Position numbers and translations under genes: made by a program
The notes under the pieces: generated by a model
Seen by the model: only the letters and a program-made list of their open reading frames with translations
Databases searched by the model: none
Told to the model about the DNA's origin: nothing
Source: Roseomonas sp. CECT 9278
GTDB taxonomy: Bacteria > Pseudomonadota > Alphaproteobacteria > Acetobacterales > Acetobacteraceae
Direction of reading: 5' to 3'
Length of the DNA: 64,000 nucleotides
Assembly: GCF_918698155.1 (NCBI RefSeq)
Contig: NZ_CAKKLX010000003.1
Location: 62,001 to 126,000, forward strand
Shown here: positions 17,158-25,047 of the stretch, one piece after another
Layout: each line of letters begins with the position of its first letter
Position numbering within the stretch: the stretch's first letter is position 1

Positions 17158-17257
17158 GCGCATGCTGCGTTCGCTCGCGCTCACGTCGCTGGCTTTGGCC
17201 TTTTGTTTTCAGAGCATCTTCACGCGTTCAGATGAGTCCATCTGAACGCGATCTGCC
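17158..17257 (-). repeat. dispersed intergenic repeat, copy A2, with a perfect 12-bp hairpin
   Basis: Perfect inverted repeat 17223-17234 / 17239-17250 with loop AGTC, six bases beyond the stop of the MFS gene. Read on the minus strand it continues GAAGATGCTCTGAAAACAAAAGG, the same order of blocks as copies A1, B (49.0 kb) and C (31.0 kb). Together A1 and A2 fill the 333-bp gap 16925-17257 between the convergent importer and MFS genes. Likely acts as a bidirectional transcript end. Confidence 0.8.
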
Positions 17258-18424
17258 CTAGGATGCGGGCCGCAGGCGTTCCGCCACCAGCGCCGCGATC
17301 GCCCCCGCCAGCATCAGCCCGGCCATCGGCCGCGCCGTGCCGTCGGCCAGCGCGCCGACCAGCGCGCTGCCGGCCGCCGCGCAGGTGAACTGCAGGGTGC
17401 CGAGCAGCGCCGAGGCGCTTCCGGCCCGCCCCGCATGGCGCGACAGGGCGCCCACCGCCGCGTTCGGGAAGACCAGCCCGGTGCAGGCCAGCGCCACCAT
17501 CGCGGCCGCGATCACGCCGATCAGCCCGCCCGCGCCGGTCCAGGCGGCCACCGCCAGCACCGCCACCGCCACCGCCGAGACCCGCAGCGCCAATGCCGGG
17601 ACGCGGCTTGCCCCGAAGCGGCGCAGCAGCATCGGGTTCACCTGCGATGCCGCGATGAAGCCGGTGGCGCTGATGCCGAAGACCAGCCCGAAGCTCGTGG
17701 CCGACATGCCGAACTGCTCAATGTACACGCCCGGCGCGCCGCTGATGTAGGCGAAGACCATGAACATGGTCGCCGCGCCCATCAGCGCATGGGTGATGAA
17801 AACGCGCTCGCGCCCGATCTGCACGAAATCCGTCAGCAGCCGCAGCACCGAACGGCGGATGCGGCGGTCGGGCGGCAGCGTCTCCGGCAGGAAGCGCCAC
17901 GCAAGCAGGCAGGACAGCCCGCCATAGGCCGCGCAGACCCAGAAGATCGCGCGCCAGCCGCCGGCCTCCAGCAGCAGCCCGCCCAGCGTGGGGGCCAGGA
18001 TGGGCGCCGCGCCCATCACCAGCATCAGCCGCGACATCAGCCGCGCCGCGGCAAGGCCCTCCGCCAGGTCGCGCACCATGGCGCGCGGGATCACCGCGCT
18101 GGCCGCGCCGCCGAAGGCCGCGACGCAGCGCCAGGCGGCCAGCGTCGGCATGTCCGGCGCCAGCGCGCAGCCGATCGACGCCACCGTATAGACCGCCGTG
18201 CCGATCACCAGCGGCCGACGCCGCCCCAGCCGGTCCGCCAGGCTGCCCTGCACCAGTTGCCCGACCGCGAGGCCGACGAACCAGGCCGCCAGCGTGATCT
18301 CGACACTGCCGCGCGCGGTACCGAGCTCCGCCTCGATCGCCGGGAAGGCGGGCAGATACATGTCGGTCGAAACCGGACCGATCGCCGTGAGGAAGCCGAG
18401 GAGGAGGGGAAGCCAGGCGGCCAT
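17258..18424 (-). CDS. Bcr/CflA-type MFS drug efflux transporter
   Basis: 388 residues, twelve hydrophobic segments. N-terminus PLLLGFLTAIGPVSTDMYLPAFP (residues 5-27) is the hallmark of the Bcr/CflA (DHA1) subfamily; the MFS loop motif ADRLGRRRPLVIG follows TM2, and motif C-like GAAPILAPTLGGLL follows in TM5. Such pumps export sulfonamides, bicyclomycin, chloramphenicol or amino acids such as cysteine; substrate unknown here. ATG at 18424; longer upstream frame overlaps the oppositely transcribed methyltransferase gene. Diverges from the FkbM gene. Confidence 0.88.
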   Translation of the reverse strand: MAAWLPLLLGFLTAIGPVSTDMYLPAFPAIEAELGTARGSVEITLAAWFVGLAVGQLVQGSLADRLGRRRPLVIGTAVYTVASIGCALAPDMPTLAAWRCVAAFGGAASAVIPRAMVRDLAEGLAAARLMSRLMLVMGAAPILAPTLGGLLLEAGGWRAIFWVCAAYGGLSCLLAWRFLPETLPPDRRIRRSVLRLLTDFVQIGRERVFITHALMGAATMFMVFAYISGAPGVYIEQFGMSATSFGLVFGISATGFIAASQVNPMLLRRFGASRVPALALRVSAVAVAVLAVAAWTGAGGLIGVIAAAMVALACTGLVFPNAAVGALSRHAGRAGSASALLGTLQFTCAAAGSALVGALADGTARPMAGLMLAGAIAALVAERLRPAS

Positions 18425-18553
18425 GCGGGTTCCGTTCGGGTGCGGCCGTGCCGCGCGGCACCCATACGCCACGTGCGGCGCGCGGCAAGCCGGCGTGAAC
18501 GCTTCGGAAAGATCATCCGGCGAGGATGCCCGCCGCTGCAGGAGGCAGCCGCC

Positions 18554-19438
18554 ATGCCCGACCCGAGCTTCCGCGCCCTGTCGGGCGACGGTGATCCCCG
18601 CGGCCTTCAGGACGACACGCCGCGCATCAAGGTCATCGATATCGGCGCCAACCCGATCGATTCCGACCCGCCCTATGCCGCCATGTTGCGCGCCGGCGAT
18701 GCCGAGGTGGTGGGGTTCGAACCCAACCCGGCCGCGCTGGACCTGCTGGATACGCGCAAGGGGCCGCTGGAACGCTACTTCCCGCATGCCGTCGGCGATG
18801 GCCGGCGCCACACGCTGCATATCTGCCAGGCGCCGGGCATGACATCCCTGCTGGAACCCGACCCGGATGTGCTGGCGCTGTTCCACGGCTTCCCCGACTG
18901 GGGCCGCGTGATCGCGACCGAGCAGGTCGACACCGTCCGCCTCGACGACGTGCCCCAGACGCAAGGCGCCGACCTGCTGAAGCTCGATATCCAGGGTGCC
19001 GAGCTGATGGTGCTGCGCCACGCGCAGGCCCGCCTGCGCGATGCCGTGGTGGTCCAGGCCGAGGTCGAGTTCCTGCCGCTCTACAAGGGCCAGCCGCTGT
19101 TCAGCGAGATCGACATCTTCCTGCGCGGCCACGGCTTCGTGCTGCACCGCTTCTTCCCCACCGTCAGCCGTGCCGTGCAGCCAATGATGGTGAACAACGA
19201 TCCCTATGCGGGGCTCGGCCAGCTGGTCTGGGCCGATGCGGTGTTCATCCGCGACTTCGCGCGGCTGGACGCGCTGTCGGACCGGCAGCTCCTGGCGATG
19301 GCGGCGATCCTGCACGACTGCTACGCGGCCTGCGACATCGCCTTCCGCCTGCTGGCCGAGCATGACCGCCGCCGCGGCGGCCGCCGCGCCGCCGCCTACC
19401 TGGCGGGGCTGCAGTCGCCCTTGCCGCGCGCCGCCTGA
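18554..19438 (+). CDS. FkbM-family SAM methyltransferase
   Basis: 294 residues. SAM-binding loop KVIDIGANPIDSDPPYAAML (from about 25), acidic loop VVGFEPNPAALDLL, and the FkbM signature LLKLDIQGAELMVLRHAQ at about 140-157. FkbM enzymes O-methylate sugars, polyketides or surface glycans; the substrate here is not evident. An AGGAGG ribosome binding site lies 9 nt before ATG 18554. The stop is 16 nt before the next methyltransferase, with which it is probably co-transcribed. Confidence 0.85.
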   Translation: MPDPSFRALSGDGDPRGLQDDTPRIKVIDIGANPIDSDPPYAAMLRAGDAEVVGFEPNPAALDLLDTRKGPLERYFPHAVGDGRRHTLHICQAPGMTSLLEPDPDVLALFHGFPDWGRVIATEQVDTVRLDDVPQTQGADLLKLDIQGAELMVLRHAQARLRDAVVVQAEVEFLPLYKGQPLFSEIDIFLRGHGFVLHRFFPTVSRAVQPMMVNNDPYAGLGQLVWADAVFIRDFARLDALSDRQLLAMAAILHDCYAACDIAFRLLAEHDRRRGGRRAAAYLAGLQSPLPRAA

Positions 19439-19454
19439 CATGACGGGACACGCC

Positions 19455-20036
19455 ATGACCCTGCTTGCCGACGCCCCGCCCACCCTGCGCAGCCTGTTGC
19501 ATGTCGGCTGCGGGCGGGCCGACCCCGCCAAGTTGCCGGCCGGCTTCTTCGCCCCCGGCGAATGGCACGAGGTGCGGCTCGACATCGATCCCGGCGTGGC
19601 GCCGGATATCCTGGGCTCGATCACCGACATGTCGGTCGTCGCCACCGCGTCCTTCGATGCGGTGTGGTCGGCCCACAACCTCGAACACCTGTTCGCGCAT
19701 GAGGTGCCGCTGGCGCTGCGCGAATTCCGCCGCGTGCTGCGCCCGGGCGGCTTCGCGCTGATCACCCTGCCGGACCTGCAGCGCGTGGCCGAGCTGGTGG
19801 CCCAGGACCGGCTCGCCGACCCTGCCTACTTGTCGCCCGCCGGGCCGATCGCACCGCTCGATATGCTGTACGGCCATGGCGCGGCGATCGCCGCGGGCAA
19901 TGCCTTCATGGCGCATCGCACCGGCTTCACCGCGCGCACGCTGGAAGCTGCGCTGGTCACCGCGCGCTTCGATTCCGTGCGCGTCGTGCGGGACGAAGCC
20001 TATGCGCTGTGGGCGACCGCCACGGTGGCGGGCTGA
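19455..20036 (+). CDS. class I SAM-dependent methyltransferase (Methyltransf_11 type)
   Basis: 193 residues. Begins LLHVGCGRADPAKLP (SAM loop, lacking the usual second glycine pattern), then a DIDPG acidic loop, SFDAVWSAHNLEHLFAHEV and LREFRRVLRPGGFALITLPDL, the post-I and motif III regions typical of small Methyltransf_11 proteins. ATG 19455 is preferred (CGGGA 6 nt upstream); an ATG at 19440 is the alternative. Its 3' end overlaps the convergent AraC gene by 37 bp. Paired with the FkbM gene; glycan or lipid methylation is a guess from that pairing. Confidence 0.82.
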   Translation: MTLLADAPPTLRSLLHVGCGRADPAKLPAGFFAPGEWHEVRLDIDPGVAPDILGSITDMSVVATASFDAVWSAHNLEHLFAHEVPLALREFRRVLRPGGFALITLPDLQRVAELVAQDRLADPAYLSPAGPIAPLDMLYGHGAAIAAGNAFMAHRTGFTARTLEAALVTARFDSVRVVRDEAYALWATATVAG

Positions 20037-20827
20037 ACCGTACCCGGCGTCACGCCGAAGGCAGCGCGATACGCCGCGCCGAAGGCGGGTGCGCTGGCAT
20101 AGCCCACCGCGGCCGCCGCGCGCGCCGGGGCCATGCCGCTGGCGAGCAGCGCCGCCGCCTCCGCCAGGCGCAGCGCCTGGCGCCAGCGCGCGAAGCCCAT
20201 GCCGGTCTCGGCCTGGAACAGGCGCCGCAGCGTGCGCGGGCTGGCGCCCGTGCGGGCCGCCCAGTCATCCAGCGTCAGCGCGCTGTCGGGCCGCGCCGCC
20301 AGCGCCGCCGCCAGGCGGACCAGCCGGGCGTCGCGCGGCTGCGGCACGCCCAGCGGCAGGGCCGGCGCGCGGGCGATCTCTTCCAGGATCAGCGCGGCCA
20401 GGTGGCCGCCACGACCCTTCTCGTCCCATTCCAGCGGCTCGGCGCAGGCGGCCAGGATCAGTTCGCGCAGCAGCGGCGCCACCGACAGGATGGCGGCCCG
20501 TGGCGGCCCGGCCGCCGCCGCGTCGGCGCGCAGGAACAGCGCGCGCATGGCCAGCCCGCGGGGCATCGCCACCGCATGGGGCACGGCCGCCGGCATCCAG
20601 AGCGCGCGCCCCGGCGGGACCGTGAAGCGCTCGGCATCCGTGGTCACGCGCATGATGCCGGCGGTGGCATACAGCAGTTGCGCGCGGTCGTGGCTGTGGC
20701 GCGGCACCGCCTCGCCCTCGGCATAGTCGCGCGCGAAGGCGGCCAGCGGGCGGTCCACCCGGTCCTGCGGAAGGTCGCGCCGCGGCGCCTGGCCGTCTCG
20801 CGACAGGATTTGGCCTGACGTCGCCAT
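20000..20827 (-). CDS. AraC-family transcriptional regulator with cupin sensor
   Basis: 275 residues. N-terminal cupin-like fold (RHSHDRAQLLYATAGIMRV... VPPGRALWMPAAVPHAV, about 43-90), C-terminal double helix-turn-helix (LDDWAARTGASPRTLRRLFQAETGMGFARWRQALRL ... AVGYASAPAFGAAYRAAFGVTPG, about 190-262). It diverges from an MFS gene whose ATG is 60 bp away, so it most likely controls that transporter. The stop lies inside the methyltransferase gene on the opposite strand (37-bp overlap). Confidence 0.88.
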   Translation of the reverse strand: MATSGQILSRDGQAPRRDLPQDRVDRPLAAFARDYAEGEAVPRHSHDRAQLLYATAGIMRVTTDAERFTVPPGRALWMPAAVPHAVAMPRGLAMRALFLRADAAAAGPPRAAILSVAPLLRELILAACAEPLEWDEKGRGGHLAALILEEIARAPALPLGVPQPRDARLVRLAAALAARPDSALTLDDWAARTGASPRTLRRLFQAETGMGFARWRQALRLAEAAALLASGMAPARAAAAVGYASAPAFGAAYRAAFGVTPGTVQPATVAVAHSA

Positions 20828-20887
20828 GCGGCCGAGCGTAGCCTGCCGCAGCACCCGGGCGGAAGTCCCGGCACCCGAGGACAAGCC

Positions 20888-22138
20888 ATGACCGCGGCCC
20901 AGCGCCAGGTGGTGTTCATCAACGCCGCCCATACCTTTACCCATTACTGCCTGCTGATCCTGGCGACCGCCGTGCTGGCCATGGTCACCCAGGACCGTGC
21001 GACCTTCGGCGGCGACTACGGCCCGATCCTGGCGCTCGGCACGGCGATGTTCGTGACCTATGGGCTGGGCGCGCTGCCAATGGGCTGGCTGGCCGACCGC
21101 GTCGGCCGGCGCGCGCTGATGACGGCGTTCTTCCTCGGCACCGGCTTCTTCATGGCGGCGGCGGGCTTCATGGACGGCCCGGTGGCGATCGGCGTGGCGC
21201 TTGGCCTGATGGGCTGCTTCGCCGCGATCTACCACCCGATCGGCACCGCCGTGCTGGTCGAGGCCGCCGGCGATCGCGTTGGCCGCGCCATGGGCATCAA
21301 CGGCGTCTTCGGCAATCTCGGCGTGGCGAGCGCGCCGGTGGTCACCGCCTTCGTCGCGGCCGCCCTCGGCTGGCGCTGGGCCTTCATCATCCCCGGCGTC
21401 GCCTGCATGGCGGTCGGCCTGCTCTACATGCGCGAACCGGATTTCGATGCCGTGAAGGCCGGCGGCGGCGCGCGCCCCTTCGCCGAGATCCCGCCCAGCG
21501 TGGTGCGCCGCGCCGTGCTGATCCTGATGTCGATCGCCGCCGTCTCCGGCCTGGTGTTCAACGCCTTCACCCTGCTGCTGCCGAAGCTGATGCAGGAACG
21601 CCTGGCGGACAGCCCGGACCTGCTGCCAGTGGTCGGGCTGCTGGCCTTCCTGGCGACGCTGTGCGGCGGCCTGACGCAATTCACCGTGGGCAACATCATC
21701 GACCGCACCACGCTGAAGCGGGTCTTCATGCCGCTCGGCATCGCCGTGGTGCCGGCGCTTTTCGCGCTGTCCTTCCTCGATGGCTGGCTGGTGCTGCCGC
21801 TGGCGGGGATTGTCGCCGCCTGCGTGTTCGGCCAGGTCACGGTGAACGAGACGATGACGGCGCGCTATGTCGCGCCCCCGCTGCGCGCGAAGCTCTATTC
21901 GGTTCGCTTCACCATCGGCTTCATGGGCGCGGCCGTCGCCTCCCCGCTGATCGGCTTCCTGCATGAAGCCACCGGCTCCCTGGCCGTCGCGATGCTGGTG
22001 CTGGGCGGCTTCGCGATGGTGACGCTGGTCTGCGCCTTCGCCTTCCCCGACCGGCCGGAGGAGCTCAAGCCCGAGCTCTGGGCCCGCGCGCCCGAATTCG
22101 CCGAGGCGCGCCGCCCGGCCGCGCTGCCCGCCGAATAG
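20888..22138 (+). CDS. MFS transporter
   Basis: 416 residues with twelve hydrophobic segments. MFS motif A is seen as GWLADRVGRRALM (~66-78). The N-terminus QVVFINAAHTFTHYCLLIL and YHPIGTAVLVE around 118 are typical of the fosmidomycin-resistance (Fsr)-like branch; substrate unknown. GAGGA ribosome binding site 6 nt before ATG 20888. Divergent from the AraC regulator, its likely controller. Confidence 0.86.
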   Translation: MTAAQRQVVFINAAHTFTHYCLLILATAVLAMVTQDRATFGGDYGPILALGTAMFVTYGLGALPMGWLADRVGRRALMTAFFLGTGFFMAAAGFMDGPVAIGVALGLMGCFAAIYHPIGTAVLVEAAGDRVGRAMGINGVFGNLGVASAPVVTAFVAAALGWRWAFIIPGVACMAVGLLYMREPDFDAVKAGGGARPFAEIPPSVVRRAVLILMSIAAVSGLVFNAFTLLLPKLMQERLADSPDLLPVVGLLAFLATLCGGLTQFTVGNIIDRTTLKRVFMPLGIAVVPALFALSFLDGWLVLPLAGIVAACVFGQVTVNETMTARYVAPPLRAKLYSVRFTIGFMGAAVASPLIGFLHEATGSLAVAMLVLGGFAMVTLVCAFAFPDRPEELKPELWARAPEFAEARRPAALPAE

Positions 22139-22147
22139 CGCGCCGCG

Positions 22148-22483
22148 TCACCCCGCCGTGGCGAGGCGATCGAGCGCCTCCCGCACCAGCACCGCCGCGA
22201 GCTCCTGCGCCGCCTGCCACCCGGCCCCGGCCACCGGCGCCGTGCTGCCGATCGGGTGGATCGTCACCAGCGGCGGCGTCGGAGCCCCTGGCCGCGGCCC
22301 GTGCCAGCGCAGCTTCACCTGGGCCACCCCGGGCAACCGCTGCACTGCCAGGCGCGCCGCCGCTTCCGCTGGCGTGCCCCGACCCTCCAGCCGATGCGCC
22401 GACAGGATGTCCTGCGACAGGTTGACCACGGCATCGAAGCCCAGTCGTGCCGGTGCGCCGTGGTCATCGGGTCTTGCGGGCAT
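22148..22483 (-). CDS. hypothetical protein, 111 residues
   Basis: I do not recognise a family. The frame begins MPARPDDHGAPARLGFDAVVNLSQDILSAHRLEG and ends with an amphipathic helix-like stretch (WQAAQELAAVLVREALDRLATAG). The middle is Pro/Ala-rich (RWHGPRPGAPTPP). Codon use is in line with neighbours, but the ribosome binding site is poor (C-rich upstream). It is convergent with the MFS gene and diverges from aroE. Could be a spurious frame. Confidence 0.45.
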   Translation of the reverse strand: MPARPDDHGAPARLGFDAVVNLSQDILSAHRLEGRGTPAEAAARLAVQRLPGVAQVKLRWHGPRPGAPTPPLVTIHPIGSTAPVAGAGWQAAQELAAVLVREALDRLATAG

Positions 22484-22610
22484 GGGGAGGAAATGGTCCC
22501 GGCATCGGCGGTTTGCAGGGGCGCTCGCGCGCCGCGCCGACATGCAGCCCGGCGCCGGCCCCGCTGTCCACCCCCTTGCACGACGCCCGCCGGCCGGGCT
22601 TGCTGGCGGG

Positions 22611-23450
22611 ATGCGCCTTCTCACCGGTCACGCGCGCCTTGCCGGGGTCCTCGGCTGGCCTGTCTCGCATTCCCGCTCGCCGCGCCTGCATGGGCATTGG
22701 CTTGCCACGCTCGGGATCGATGGCGCCTACCTGCCGCTGCCGGTCCACCCGGACCGGTTCGCCACCGCCGTCCATGCGCTGGCGGATCTCGGTTTTCGCG
22801 GCGCCAATGTCACCATCCCGCACAAGCAGGCGGCCTTCGATGTCTGCCACAGCGTCGATGCCACGGCGCGGCGCGCCGGCGCGGTGAACACGCTGGTGTT
22901 CCGCGACGGCCGGATCGAGGGTTCCAATACCGACGGGTTTGGCTTCCTGGAGAGCGTGCGCGCCGGGGTGCCGGGCTGGCAGCCTGCCGCTGGCCCGGCC
23001 GTGCTGCTCGGGGCCGGTGGCGCGGCGCGGGCGGTGGCGGCCGCGCTGCTCGACGCCGGCTGCCCGAGGGTCACGCTGGTGAACCGGTCGCGCGCCCGGG
23101 CAGAGGCCTTGGCCGGTGATCTCGGCGGCCCCATCGTGGTGGCGGACGTACCGCCGCTGCACGATGCCGCGCTGCTGGTGAACACGACGGCGCTCGGTAT
23201 GCAGGGACAGCCGCCGTTGCAGCTCGACCTGGCGCCCCTGCCCGCACAGGCCGTGGTCGTGGACATCGTCTATGTCCCGCTGGAAACCCCGCTGCTCGCC
23301 GCGGCGCGGGCACGCGGGCTTCGCGCGGTGGATGGGCTCGGCATGCTGCTGCACCAGGCGCGCCCCGGCTTCGAAGCCTGGTTCGGCGCCGCCCCCGGCG
23401 TGGACGAGGCGCTACGCGCCGTGGTCGCCGCCGACATCCCGCCACGATGA
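22611..23450 (+). CDS. aroE: shikimate dehydrogenase (NADP+)
   Basis: Reduces 3-dehydroshikimate to shikimate in aromatic amino-acid synthesis. 279 residues. Substrate domain: VLGWPVSHSRSPRLHG (~13-28) and NVTIPHKQA with the catalytic Lys (~66). NADP domain: LLGAGGAARAV (~127) and NRSRARAEAL. SNTDGFGF supplies the conserved catalytic Asp. ATG 22611; ribosome binding site GGCGGG is close. Its stop overlaps coaE by 4 bp; aroE-coaE-dnaQ is the alphaproteobacterial near-origin block. Confidence 0.95.
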   Translation: MRLLTGHARLAGVLGWPVSHSRSPRLHGHWLATLGIDGAYLPLPVHPDRFATAVHALADLGFRGANVTIPHKQAAFDVCHSVDATARRAGAVNTLVFRDGRIEGSNTDGFGFLESVRAGVPGWQPAAGPAVLLGAGGAARAVAAALLDAGCPRVTLVNRSRARAEALAGDLGGPIVVADVPPLHDAALLVNTTALGMQGQPPLQLDLAPLPAQAVVVDIVYVPLETPLLAAARARGLRAVDGLGMLLHQARPGFEAWFGAAPGVDEALRAVVAADIPPR

Positions 23451-24070
23451 TCGTCATCGGCCTGACCGGCGGCATCGGCATGGGCAAGTCCACCGCCACC
23501 GCCACGCTGCGCCGCCTGCGCATCCCGGTCTTCGATGCGGATGCGGCCGTCCATCGGCTCCAGGCCCGCGGCGGGCGCGCCGTGGCGCCGATCGCCGCGG
23601 CCTTCCCCGGCTGCGTGCGCGACTGCCGGGTGGATCGCGAGGCCCTGCGCCGCGCGGTCCTGGGCAATCCCGCGGCGCTGAAGCGCCTCGAAGCCATCGT
23701 CTGGCCGCTGGTGCGTGATGCGGAGCGCCGCTTCCTGGCCCGTGCCCGACGCAACGGGCAGGGCATCGTCGTGCTCGACGTGCCGCTGCTGTTCGAGAAT
23801 GGCGGCCAGCGGCGCGTCGACCAGGTGATCGTCGTCTCGGCGCCGGCCGCCGTGCAGCGCGCGCGGGTGCTGCGGCGGGCTGGTATGACGGCGGAACGCT
23901 TCGCGGCCATCCATGCGCGGCAGATGCCGGATGCGGAGAAGCGGCGACGGGCGGATCATGTGGTCCGAACGGGGATCAGTCGGCATTTCGCGCAGGCGGC
24001 CATCCGCAGGGTGGTGAGGAAGCTGCGGGGCTCTGCCCCGCACCCCGCAAGGGGCCGACGGGCCCCTTGA
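23447..24070 (+). CDS. coaE: dephospho-CoA kinase
   Basis: Last step of coenzyme A synthesis: phosphorylates the ribose 3'-OH of dephospho-CoA. 207 residues with P-loop GLTGGIGMGKST (5-16), DADAAVHRL (~30), and VVLDVPLLFENGG (~108-120), the substrate-binding signature. Overlaps aroE by ATGA. The last ~15 residues (RGSAPHPARGRRAP) are encoded by two stacked GC hairpins at 24025-24069 and are probably not part of the conserved fold. Confidence 0.95.
   Translation: MIVIGLTGGIGMGKSTATATLRRLRIPVFDADAAVHRLQARGGRAVAPIAAAFPGCVRDCRVDREALRRAVLGNPAALKRLEAIVWPLVRDAERRFLARARRNGQGIVVLDVPLLFENGGQRRVDQVIVVSAPAAVQRARVLRRAGMTAERFAAIHARQMPDAEKRRRADHVVRTGISRHFAQAAIRRVVRKLRGSAPHPARGRRAP
24025..24069 (+). repeat. 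paired GC hairpin module at the end of coaE
   Basis: First hairpin 24025-24041 (6-bp stem GCGGGG/CCCCGC, loop CTCTG) followed by a perfect 9-bp hairpin 24048-24056/24061-24069 with loop GACG. The same order (CTCTG-loop hairpin, short linker, hairpin with a 4-nt loop) occurs at 39624-39677. It lies inside the 3' end of coaE and may end its transcript, although no T-run follows. Confidence 0.75.
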
Positions 24071-24113
24071 CCACGGGATTCTAGGGTCGGACCAAGCCTG
24101 CTAGTGTTGCGCC

Positions 24114-24812
24114 ATGCGGCAAGTCATCCTTGATACCGAGACGACCGGTCTCGATCCCCTGCATGGGGATCGCGTGATCGAGGTGGCGGCGGTCGAGCTT
24201 GTGAACCTGCTGCCGACTGGCAATGTCTTTCATCGGCTGGTCGATCCCGAGCGCGACATCCCGGCCGAGGCCACCCGTATCCATGGCTTCACCAACGCCG
24301 ATCTCCAGGGCAAGCCGCGCTTCGCCACCATCGTCGAGGAGTTCATCGCCTTCCTGGGCGATTCGCCGGTCATCGCCCACAACGCGCCTTTCGACTTCGG
24401 CTTCCTCGATGCCGAGCTTCGCCGCTGCGGCGCGCCGCCGCTCGATCGCAGCCGCATGATCGACAGCCTGGCCCTGGCCAAGCTTCGCTATCCGGGCATG
24501 CCGAACAGCCTCGATGCGCTGTGCCGGCGCCTTGGCGTCGACAACTCCATGCGCGCCGCCCACAACGCGATCCTGGACTGCCGGCTGCTCGCGCAGGTCT
24601 ACCTGGAGCTGATGGGCGGCAAGCAGCCTGGCTTCGAACTGGCAGCCAGCCAGGCCGGCGGGGCCGATGCCCTGACCATGGGCGAGAGCGTCGCCTGGAC
24701 GCCACGCCCCATCCCGGTCAGCGACGACCAGGCCGGCAGCCACCAGGCCTTCCTGCGCGCCAAGGTGAAGGACGCGCTGTGGCTCAAGCCACCCTTCGCG
24801 ACCGAGGCATGA
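24114..24812 (+). CDS. dnaQ: DNA polymerase III epsilon subunit (3'-5' proofreading exonuclease)
   Basis: 232 residues. ExoI motif LDTETTGLDP (6-15), ExoII HNAPFDFGFLDAEL (~89), and ExoIII region HNAILDCRLLAQVYLEL (~150), a DEDDh-type active site with catalytic His and Asp in place. The tail ends TPRPIPVSDDQAGSHQAFLRAKVKDALWLKPPF, like the C-terminal segment that binds the alpha subunit in this clade. Separated from coaE by a hairpin module and ~43 bp. Confidence 0.94.
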   Translation: MRQVILDTETTGLDPLHGDRVIEVAAVELVNLLPTGNVFHRLVDPERDIPAEATRIHGFTNADLQGKPRFATIVEEFIAFLGDSPVIAHNAPFDFGFLDAELRRCGAPPLDRSRMIDSLALAKLRYPGMPNSLDALCRRLGVDNSMRAAHNAILDCRLLAQVYLELMGGKQPGFELAASQAGGADALTMGESVAWTPRPIPVSDDQAGSHQAFLRAKVKDALWLKPPFATEA

Positions 24813-25030
24813 TGCGGATCCTGCTGGGCGTCGTGCTGGGCATCGCCCTGGGATGGGTCGCGACCAGCGCGGCGGTGCTCACCTACGGCATGATGGCGCG
24901 CGTGAGCCAGGCCGAGGGTGCCTTCGCCATGGGCGCGATCTTCCTCATCGGCCCGCTCGGCGGCGTGGTTGGGGCCATCGCCGGCGGTATCGTGGGCGCG
25001 CGCTGGGCCCGGCGCGCGCGGGCGCGCTGA
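24809..25030 (+). CDS. small two-helix membrane protein, 73 residues
   Basis: Starts at ATG 24809, overlapping the dnaQ stop by 4 bp. Sequence MMRILLGVVLGIALGWVATSAAVLTYGMM is one hydrophobic segment, followed by a loop (ARVSQAEGAFAM) and a second glycine-rich segment GAIFLIGPLGGVVGAIAGGIVGA ending with RWARRARAR. The Gly-x3-Gly pattern suggests tight helix packing. Family not recognised. Position and coupling to dnaQ support a real gene. Confidence 0.65.
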   Translation: MMRILLGVVLGIALGWVATSAAVLTYGMMARVSQAEGAFAMGAIFLIGPLGGVVGAIAGGIVGARWARRARAR

Positions 25031-25047
25031 CACCACGCGCCGCGGCG

